This document shows, one piece after another, positions 7,777 to 13,807 of a DNA stretch of 15,660 bases (positions within the stretch are counted from its first letter, which is position 1; each line of letters opens with the position of its first letter). Source of the DNA: an uncultured Holophagales bacterium (GTDB lineage Bacteria > Acidobacteriota > Thermoanaerobaculia > UBA5066). Location of the stretch: NCBI GenBank assembly GCA_937927565.1, contig CALBDV010000051.1, forward strand, positions 1-15,660, in the 5' to 3' direction. Under the pieces are notes generated by a model. That model saw only the letters and a program-made list of their open reading frames with translations. It was not told the DNA's origin and did not search any database. A program made the position numbers and the translations under genes.

Positions 7777-7803
7777 AGGTCAATCAAGCGATACGGAGGT
7801 CAA
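7777..7803 (-). promoter_or_regulatory. Direct repeat of TTGACCT upstream of the exporter operon
   Basis: The heptamer AGGTCAA on the plus strand (TTGACCT on the minus strand) occurs at 7777-7783 and again at 7797-7803, exactly 20 bp apart, about two helical turns. Both lie 70-97 bp upstream of the adaptor ATG. TTGACC also resembles a -35 hexamer, but only poor -10 matches follow (for example GATCGA after 17 bp). They could be tandem operator half-sites or an activator-dependent promoter. Confidence 0.4.
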
Positions 7804-7812
7804 GCGGGAAGG

Positions 7813-7840
7813 TTCGCCAGGGTGGGGTGAGCGTGGCGAA
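7813..7840. promoter_or_regulatory. Perfect inverted repeat TTCGCCA-14-TGGCGAA (operator candidate)
   Basis: TTCGCCA (7813-7819) and TGGCGAA (7834-7840) are perfect 7-bp inverted arms whose centres are 21 bp apart, two helical turns, as expected for a dimeric regulator. A third GGCGAA occurs at 7772-7777. The site lies between the divergent adaptor and kinase genes. Confidence 0.45.
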
Positions 7841-7846
7841 ACGTCA

Positions 7847-7865
7847 CACCGGGGCGATTCCGGTG
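7847..7865. promoter_or_regulatory. Inverted repeat CACCGG-7-CCGGTG
   Basis: CACCGG (7847-7852) and CCGGTG (7860-7865) are perfect inverted arms around GGGCGATT-like sequence, ending 28 bp before the kinase ATG. This overlaps where a -35 element would lie for the -10 candidate at 7882-7887, a classic repressor position. It could also be chance in GC-rich DNA. Confidence 0.35.
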
Positions 7866-7887
7866 GGCCGTCACCTTCCTGTATGGT
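7858..7887 (+). promoter_or_regulatory. Candidate promoter of the sensor-kinase gene
   Basis: TATGGT (7882-7887) matches four of six bases of the -10 consensus in an otherwise GC-rich stretch. TTCCGG (7858-7863), 18 bp upstream, is only a poor -35. The -10 ends 6 nt before the ATG at 7894, so a normal start point would fall on or next to the ATG and give a leaderless transcript. Confidence 0.3.
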
Positions 7888-7893
7888 CCGGCC

Positions 7894-10800
7894 ATGGCCG
7901 GGCCGCGCCTCCTCGCGATGGGCCTCTTCTCGGCCCTCCTCGCGTCCTCTCCAGCGGAAGCTCTCGACCCCGTCAAGGCGATCACCCAGTACCGCCACGA
8001 GGTCTGGAGGACACGCGAGGGGCTCCCGCAGAGCTCTGCGGAGGCGCTCGTCCAGACTCGGGACGGCTACGTCTGGATCGGAACCCAGGAGGGGCTCGCG
8101 AGGTTCGACGGTGCCCGATTCGTCGTGTTCGACAAGGCGTCGACCCCCGAGCTGAGGCACAACCGGATACTGACGCTCCTCGAGGATCGCCGCGGTCGCC
8201 TGTGGATCGGGACGGAAGGGGGCGGCCTCACGGTTCTGGAGGAGGGGCGGTTCCGGACGTTCGGCCGGACCGACGGCCTTTCCGACGACATCGTCCGGGC
8301 GCTCGCCGAAGATGCCGAGGGAACCCTCTGGATCGGGACGAATGCCGGCCTGCAGAGCCGGGACGAGGGAGGCTTCAAGGACTGGGGATCCTCGGACGGG
8401 GTCTCTGCGGCCGTCCGGTCCCTCGTCGTGGACCCTGCCGGGACGCTCTGGGCCGGGACGGGACAGGGGCTGATCCGGAGGTCGGGGAAGAGGTTCGTTC
8501 CGGCGGGGATCACGGATGCGGTCCAGTCCCTTCACGCGGCCCCTGACGGGACGATCCTGGCTGGGACGCCGCACGGGCTGCGGCTCCTCCGTGAGGGCCG
8601 CGTCGAGGGCCTCGGTACGACCGACGGTCTCCCGGGCGAGGTCGTGAACTGCGCCCTGCGCGACCGGCGCGGAACGGTGTGGATCGGCACGTCGGGAGGC
8701 CTCGCCCGCTGGGCCTCTGGCCGCCTCTCGACCTTCACTCCCGCGCAGGGGCTCTCGAACGGGAACGTCCTCGCCCTTCTCGAGGACCGCGAGGGGACGC
8801 TCTGGGTCGGGACCCAGGACGGTGGCCTGAACAAGCTCTCCGACGCGTCGTTCACGCCCTGGGGAGTCAGGGAAGGCCTCTCGGCCGAAGTGGCGTGGGC
8901 GGTCTTCGTCGACCGGGACGGAGCTGTCTGGTCGGGGACCGACTCGGCGGGCGTGAATGTCCGGCGGGGCGACCGGGTGTCGACGATTGGAATGGCCGAC
9001 GGACTCGCCTCGCCGGGTGTCCAGGCGATCTGGCAGCACCCCGACGGGTCGGTCTGGCTCGGGACGCGCGGGGGCGGCGTCAGCATCGTCCGCGGCGGAA
9101 GGGTCGTCCGGACGATCCGGAAGGCCGACGGCCTCGCGAGCGATTCGATCTGCTCCATCACGGGGACGCGGGACGGGAGCGTCTTCCTCGGGGCGCGGGG
9201 CGGCGGGCTGACACGACTCTCGCCGGACGGCCGGTTTGCACGCTTCTCGGAGGAGGACGGCCTCCTGAACGGGACGGTCCACGCCCTCCTCGAGGACCGC
9301 AAGGGCAACCTCTGGATCGGGACGAACGGCGCCGGCCTCTTCCGTTTCGACGGGGGGCGTTTCACCCGCTTCGGACGGGCCCAGGGGCTCTCGATCGAGA
9401 TCGTCAACACCATCCACGAGGAGACCGACGGGACTCTCTGGGTCGGGACCTACGGCGGTGGCCTGAACCGCTTCCGGGACGGCCTCTTCAGTCCGGCCAC
9501 GACGCGCGAGGGGCTCTTCGACGACGCGGTCTTCGCCATCCTGCCGGACGGGCAGGGGAACCTCTGGATCTCCTGCAACCGCGGGGTTTACGCCGTATCC
9601 CTCCGCGACCTCGACGCCCTCGCCGGCGGCACCGTCCGGCGCGTGACGTGCCGTCCTTTCGGCGCCGAGGACGGGATGCGGAACCGCGAGTGCAACGGTG
9701 CGAACCAGCCTGCCGGCGCCCGGGGGCCGGACGGCCGGCTTCACTTCCCGACGATCGAAGGGGTCGTTTCGGTCGATCCCTCGGGTCTCTTCCGCAACCC
9801 GGTCCCGCCCCCGGTCCAGGTCGAGGAGGTGAGGGTCGACGGCACGCCGGTGCCGGCGCGAGGTTTCCTCGAGCTGGAGCCCGGAGTGGAGCGGTTCGAG
9901 TTCCAGTACACGGCCCTCAGCTTTCGCGTCCCTTCGCGGGTCCGGTTCCGGGTCCGCCTCGAGGGAATCGACCGCGAGTGGGTCGACGTCGGGACGCGGC
10001 GCTCGGCCTACTACACCCATCTTCCGCCCGGCTCGCACACCTTCCGCGTCGCGGCCGCGAACGAGAGCGGAGTCTGGAGCGAGGCGGAGGCTTCCTTCGC
10101 GTTCCGCCTTCGCCCGCGTCTCACCCAGAGGCCTCTCTTCTGGCTCGTCGCCGGAACGCTCGCGCTGGCCGTCGCCTACACCGGCTACCGACTCCGGGTC
10201 GCACGGCTCGAGGCGCGCGCGCGGGAACTCGTGGAGATCGTGGAAGAGAGGACCCGGAGCCTGCGGGAAGAGAAGGAGCGGACCGAGCGGGCTCTCGGCG
10301 AAGCCGAGCTGCAGCGGGAGCGGGCCGAGGTGGCCGGGAGGGCCGCCGAAGACGCGAACCGGACGAAGAGCGAATTCCTCGCCGCCACGAGCCACGAGCT
10401 CCGGACGCCGTTGAACGCCATTCTCGGCTACAGCGAGATGCTCTCCGAGGAGATCGCCGAGCAGCGCTTCGAGAGCCTCGCCGCGGACGTCGGGAAGATC
10501 CACGCTGCCGGGCGCCACCTCCTCGGCCTCATCAACGACCTTCTCGACCTCTCCCGGATGGAGGCGGGGAAGCTCGACCTCTTCCCGGAAGAGCTCTCCG
10601 TGGCGTTCCTGGTCCGGGACGTCGTGGAGACGGTGGGGCCGATGGCCGAGCGGAACGGGAACCGTCTCGTCGTCGAGGGGGCCGACGAGGCCGGACTTCT
10701 CGTCGCCGACCTGACCCGGGTCCGGCAGATCCTCCTGAACCTCCTCGGCAACGCCCTGAAGTTCACTCACGACGGCGAGGTCTCGCTCCGGATCCGGCGT

Positions 10801-11106
10801 GAGAAGGGCCCCGGCGGCGAACGGGTCGTCTTCTCCGTGACGGACACCGGCATCGGGATGACCGGGGAGCAGATCTCCCGTCTCTTCCGTGCCTTCGAGC
10901 AGGCCGATCCGCAGGTGACCCGCCGGTTCGGCGGGAGCGGCCTCGGCCTCGTCATCACCCGCCGGCTCGCCCGGATGATGGGGGGCGACGTCGCCGTCGT
11001 CAGCCGCCTGGGAGAGGGGTCGACGTTCACCGTCGACCTTCCGGCCCACTCGGGTCCTGTTTCAAAGAGGAGCAAGCTGGAGAGCCGTTCTCAGGACCGT
11101 GTGTAA
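7894..11106 (+). CDS. Two-component-regulator-propeller sensor histidine kinase (reg_prop, Y_Y_Y, HisKA, HATPase)
   Basis: The product has 1070 residues. A short signal sequence (about 1-23, ending AEA) precedes about 14 beta-propeller blades (about 25-650), a Y_Y_Y domain (about 660-735), one membrane helix (about 748-768), a charged coiled coil (770-828), HisKA with SHELRTPLN (phospho-acceptor His834), and an ATPase domain with N-box NLLGNALKF (949-957), G1 DTGIGM (984-989) and G2 GGSGLGL (1013-1019). The family senses periplasmic ligands, in Bacteroidetes often glycan fragments, and phosphorylates a response regulator. This protein ends just after the ATPase domain, so it is not a hybrid, and no response regulator lies in the window. 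No good Shine-Dalgarno precedes ATG 7894; an alternative ATG at 7918 would shorten the signal peptide. It is divergent from the exporter operon. The ligand and partner are unknown. Confidence 0.93.
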   Translation: MAGPRLLAMGLFSALLASSPAEALDPVKAITQYRHEVWRTREGLPQSSAEALVQTRDGYVWIGTQEGLARFDGARFVVFDKASTPELRHNRILTLLEDRRGRLWIGTEGGGLTVLEEGRFRTFGRTDGLSDDIVRALAEDAEGTLWIGTNAGLQSRDEGGFKDWGSSDGVSAAVRSLVVDPAGTLWAGTGQGLIRRSGKRFVPAGITDAVQSLHAAPDGTILAGTPHGLRLLREGRVEGLGTTDGLPGEVVNCALRDRRGTVWIGTSGGLARWASGRLSTFTPAQGLSNGNVLALLEDREGTLWVGTQDGGLNKLSDASFTPWGVREGLSAEVAWAVFVDRDGAVWSGTDSAGVNVRRGDRVSTIGMADGLASPGVQAIWQHPDGSVWLGTRGGGVSIVRGGRVVRTIRKADGLASDSICSITGTRDGSVFLGARGGGLTRLSPDGRFARFSEEDGLLNGTVHALLEDRKGNLWIGTNGAGLFRFDGGRFTRFGRAQGLSIEIVNTIHEETDGTLWVGTYGGGLNRFRDGLFSPATTREGLFDDAVFAILPDGQGNLWISCNRGVYAVSLRDLDALAGGTVRRVTCRPFGAEDGMRNRECNGANQPAGARGPDGRLHFPTIEGVVSVDPSGLFRNPVPPPVQVEEVRVDGTPVPARGFLELEPGVERFEFQYTALSFRVPSRVRFRVRLEGIDREWVDVGTRRSAYYTHLPPGSHTFRVAAANESGVWSEAEASFAFRLRPRLTQRPLFWLVAGTLALAVAYTGYRLRVARLEARARELVEIVEERTRSLREEKERTERALGEAELQRERAEVAGRAAEDANRTKSEFLAATSHELRTPLNAILGYSEMLSEEIAEQRFESLAADVGKIHAAGRHLLGLINDLLDLSRMEAGKLDLFPEELSVAFLVRDVVETVGPMAERNGNRLVVEGADEAGLLVADLTRVRQILLNLLGNALKFTHDGEVSLRIRREKGPGGERVVFSVTDTGIGMTGEQISRLFRAFEQADPQVTRRFGGSGLGLVITRRLARMMGGDVAVVSRLGEGSTFTVDLPAHSGPVSKRSKLESRSQDRV
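7970..9790 (+). repeat. About 14 diverged in-frame repeats encoding propeller blades
   Basis: A unit of about 40 codons recurs, each with a core like DG(T/N)LWIGT..GL.R....RF. The first core is GYVWIGTQEGL (Trp61) and the thirteenth is GNLWISCNRGV. GRLHFPTIEGVVSV is a weaker fourteenth. Fourteen units fit two seven-bladed propellers. At the DNA level the phrases CTCTGGATCGGGACG and GACGG recur with variation, so the array has diverged but still shares long matches. Confidence 0.88.
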
Positions 11107-11181
11107 AGTGTAGCTCCGACCCTCGGGGGGTTCCGGACCCGGTTGGAGCGGCCTAGAATGCGGCCCAAGGAGACTCTCTCT

Positions 11182-12504
11182 ATGGTGAAAGGCGTACGTC
11201 GGCTCGCGATCCTGGGCGCTGCCGGCCGGGACTTCCACAACTTCAACACCGCGTATCGCGACGACCCGTCGGTCGAGATCGTCGCGTTCACCGCCACGCA
11301 GATCCCGGGCATCGCCGGGCGCCGCTACCCCGCCGAGCTCGCGGGCCCCCGCTATCCCAACGGGATCCGGATCGTTCCCGAGGACGACCTCGAGCGCCTC
11401 ATCCGAAACGAGCGGGTCGACATCTGTGTCTTCGCCTACTCCGACGTCTCGCACGACACGGTCATGCACCTGGCCTCGCGCTGCATCGTCGCGGGGGCCG
11501 ACTTCAAGCTCCTCTCGAACGACCGGACGATGATCCCGTCGATGGTCCCGGTCATCGCCATCACCGCGGTGCGGACGGGAGCCGGGAAGAGCCAGACGAC
11601 GCGCTACGTCTCGTCGATCCTCAAGAAGATGGGCAAGAAGGTCGTCGCCATCCGCCACCCGATGCCCTACGGCGACCTCGTCGAGCAGGCCTGCCAGCGC
11701 TTCGCCGACTACTCCGACCTCGACAAGCACAAGTGCACCATCGAGGAGCGCGAGGAGTACGAGCCGCACATCGACAACGGCTTCATCATCTACTCCGGCG
11801 TCGACTACGGCCAGATCCTGAAGGCGGCGGAGGAAGAGGCCGAGGTCATCCTCTGGGACGGCGGCAACAACGACCTGCCGTTCTACCGGCCCGACGTCCA
11901 CATCTGCATCGCCGACCCGCTCCGCGCGGGCCACGAGATGTCGTACCACCCGGGCGAGGCGAACTTCCGCCGCGCCGACATCATCCTCATCAACAAGTGC
12001 GACTCGGCCGACGAGAAGGACATCGCGTCGATCGAGGCGAACGCAGCGAAGGTGAACCCGAAGGCCCGCATCCTCCGCGCGAACTCGCCGGCCACGTGCG
12101 ACAAGCCGGAGATGGTCAAGGGCAAGAAGGTCCTCGTCATCGAGGACGGCCCGACGCTGACGCACGGCGGAATGACCTACGGCGCCGGCGTCGTCGCCGC
12201 GAAGCGCAACGGAGCGGCCGAGATCGTCGACCCGACCCCGTTCGCCGTCGGCTCCATCAAGGAGACCTACGAGAAGTACCCGAACGCCAGGGGGATCCTC
12301 CCGGCGATGGGGTACAGCGCGCAGCAGATCGCCGAGCTCGAGGAGACGATCGAGAAGACCCCGTGCGACCTCGTCCTCGTCGGGACGCCGATCGACCTGA
12401 CCCGCGTCCTGAAGATCGGCAAGCCGGCCGCTCGCGTCCGCTACGAGCTCGAACCGCTCGTGCCCGGCCTCCTCGAGGAGGAGATCCGGAAGTTCGTCCG
12501 CTGA
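11182..12504 (+). CDS. cpgS: Cyclic 2,3-diphosphoglycerate synthase family protein (COG2403, P-loop)
   Basis: The product has 440 residues. The N-terminal Rossmann-like part has LGAAGRDFHNFN (11-22), TATQIPGIAGRRYP (38-50) and FAYSDVSHD (84-92). The central P-loop domain has AVRTGAGKSQTT (129-140), RHPMPYGDL (158-166), CTIEEREEYEPH (185-196), WDGGNND (225-231) and NKCD (271-274). The C-terminal part has EDGPTLTHGGMTYGAG (321-336) and GTPIDLTRV (401-409). These blocks mark the family of archaeal cDPG synthase, which uses ATP to cyclise 2,3-diphosphoglycerate into a thermoprotective and storage compound; bacterial members are often labelled only 'GTPase'. ATG 11182 has AAGGAG at 11167-11172, 9 nt upstream; the frame opens earlier at 11143 but without such a site. 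The family call is strong; the reaction in this organism is inferred. It is flanked by its own terminator and looks monocistronic. Confidence 0.8.
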   Translation: MVKGVRRLAILGAAGRDFHNFNTAYRDDPSVEIVAFTATQIPGIAGRRYPAELAGPRYPNGIRIVPEDDLERLIRNERVDICVFAYSDVSHDTVMHLASRCIVAGADFKLLSNDRTMIPSMVPVIAITAVRTGAGKSQTTRYVSSILKKMGKKVVAIRHPMPYGDLVEQACQRFADYSDLDKHKCTIEEREEYEPHIDNGFIIYSGVDYGQILKAAEEEAEVILWDGGNNDLPFYRPDVHICIADPLRAGHEMSYHPGEANFRRADIILINKCDSADEKDIASIEANAAKVNPKARILRANSPATCDKPEMVKGKKVLVIEDGPTLTHGGMTYGAGVVAAKRNGAAEIVDPTPFAVGSIKETYEKYPNARGILPAMGYSAQQIAELEETIEKTPCDLVLVGTPIDLTRVLKIGKPAARVRYELEPLVPGLLEEEIRKFVR

Positions 12505-12529
12505 CCCTGGCGGAACCCGTTCCCGGAAC

Positions 12530-12565
12530 GGCCCGCGACGGAGGCGTCGCGGGCCTCTTTTTTTT
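12530..12565 (+). terminator. Rho-independent terminator of the cDPG synthase gene
   Basis: A perfect 11-bp stem, GGCCCGCGACG (12530-12540) with CGTCGCGGGCC (12545-12555), closes on a GAGG loop and is followed by TC and eight T (12558-12565). It lies 25 bp beyond the stop codon, so the phosphatase gene downstream needs its own promoter. Confidence 0.95.
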
Positions 12566-12593
12566 CTCCCGGGTCGGATTTCCTCGGGAGGGC

Positions 12594-12623
12594 TTGAACC
12601 TCCTGCCGTTCGGGACGTACAAG
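12594..12623 (+). promoter_or_regulatory. Candidate promoter of the PP2C phosphatase gene
   Basis: TTGAAC (12594-12599) and TACAAG (12618-12623), 18 bp apart, each match four of six sigma-70 consensus bases. They follow directly on the terminator of the previous gene. The -10 ends 7 nt before the ATG at 12631, so the predicted start point is at or within a base of the start codon. Confidence 0.4.
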
Positions 12624-12630
12624 AAGCGAG

Positions 12631-13764
12631 ATGGCCACGCGACGCGCCTGGATGGACCTCGCCCGGGAAACCGTCGACTCCTTCGACTCCCGAGACGTCG
12701 CGGACCTCTACTCGGTCGAGTGGGCCGACGCGCGCCAGGTCCTCATCTCCGAGTACAGGGAGGCCATCGAGAAGGAGCGGCCCGGCTGGAGGCGGGAGCT
12801 CCTCCGGACGAGCGCCGTCCTCCACGGACTCGTCCGGCGCCTCTCGCCGACGAGGCGGCTCGTCGTCCTCGTCGTCCTCGCCGGCTTCGTCGTCGCTTTC
12901 CTGAAGCTCGTCACCGGGGGCTGGCCCGCGGACGCCACCTGGGCGGTCTTCACGCTCCTCGTCTGCACGGTCCTGCTGCTCCTCCTCCTCGGACTCGAGC
13001 TCGTCGACAAGCTCCGCTTCCGCGACGAGCTCGTCATGGCCCGGCAGCTCCAGGCCGAGCTTGTCCCGCAGACTCTGCCGGCCCTTCCCGGCTTCGAGCT
13101 GGGCGCCTTCAACCGCGTCGCGAACACCGTCGGAGGCGACCTCTACGAGTTCCAGCCGCTCGAGAACGGCGGGCTGGCGATCCTCTTCGGGGACGCCTCG
13201 GGGCACGGGATGGCGGCGGGCCTCGTGATGGCGGTCGCGCACACGGCGTGGCGGCTTCAGCTCGAGCGGGACCCGTCGCCGGGTGCGGTTCTCGAGACCC
13301 TGAACCGCGTCCTCTGCAGGCTCGGGAGCTGCCGCACGTCGGGTCCGCGCCAGTTCTTCGCGGGCGTGGCCCTTCTCCTGCAGCCCGACGGGAGCTTCGT
13401 CGCCGCGGTCGCCGGTCACCCGCCGGTCCTCAGGGTCGGCACGACCGGGAGCGTCCTGGAACGCTTCGGCCGGGGCGCCTACCCGCTCGGGGTCAAGCAA
13501 GCCCAGTCCTACGACGTCGAAACCGGGACGCTCGGACCGGGGGAGCTGCTCCTCCTCCACTCCGACGGGCTCCCCGAGGCCCGCGACGCCCAGGGACGGG
13601 AGTTCGGAGACGGCCGGACGCTGGCGATCCTCCTGCGGATGGCGGGCCGATCCGCCGCCGACGTGGCCGCGGCCCTCTCGGGGGAGGTCCTCGCCTTCCT
13701 CGACCGCCGACCCGTGGGAGACGACGTTTCCATCGCCGTGCTCCGTCGCCTGCCAGTGGGCTGA
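12631..13764 (+). CDS. Membrane-anchored SpoIIE/RsbU-type PP2C serine phosphatase
   Basis: The product has 377 residues. A cytoplasmic N-terminal region (1-75) has no recognised sensor domain. Two membrane helices follow (about 77-92 and 103-122), then a linker helix ARQLQAELVPQTLP (137-150) with the signature of RsbU-like phosphatases. The catalytic domain has VGGDLYEF (167-174, Asp170), FGDASGHGMAAG (186-197, Asp188), AGHPPVL (261-267), HSDGLPEA (310-317, Asp312) and DDVSIAVL (364-371), so all metal-binding aspartates are present. The family dephosphorylates anti-anti-sigma factors or similar serine phosphoproteins. No anti-sigma or STAS partner lies nearby. The second Asp of the usual GGDxxD is Glu here. 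The Shine-Dalgarno is weak (GAAGCGAG just before the ATG), and transcription begins after the preceding terminator. Confidence 0.9.
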   Translation: MATRRAWMDLARETVDSFDSRDVADLYSVEWADARQVLISEYREAIEKERPGWRRELLRTSAVLHGLVRRLSPTRRLVVLVVLAGFVVAFLKLVTGGWPADATWAVFTLLVCTVLLLLLLGLELVDKLRFRDELVMARQLQAELVPQTLPALPGFELGAFNRVANTVGGDLYEFQPLENGGLAILFGDASGHGMAAGLVMAVAHTAWRLQLERDPSPGAVLETLNRVLCRLGSCRTSGPRQFFAGVALLLQPDGSFVAAVAGHPPVLRVGTTGSVLERFGRGAYPLGVKQAQSYDVETGTLGPGELLLLHSDGLPEARDAQGREFGDGRTLAILLRMAGRSAADVAAALSGEVLAFLDRRPVGDDVSIAVLRRLPVG

Positions 13765-13807
13765 GTCGAGGCGGAAGGAACCGCCCGGGGCGCCCGTCTG
13801 AAGGGCG

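Noticed and set aside
6485..7783. N-terminal extension of the ABC ATPase in an uninterrupted upstream frame
   Set aside because: The extension lies inside the adaptor gene in another frame, has shadow-like composition, and the ATPase family begins exactly at ATG 6484.
7780..11049. A minus-strand open frame of over 1000 codons opposite the sensor kinase gene
   Set aside because: It is rich in Arg, Pro, Glu and Asp with no domain motifs, and mirrors the codon bias of the kinase gene. The plus-strand product has full family motifs end to end.
13770..13807. Bidirectional terminator between the phosphatase and Sua5-type genes
   Set aside because: Only 5-bp hairpins are possible (GGCGG with CCGCC; CGCCC with GGGCG), with no T tract on either strand.
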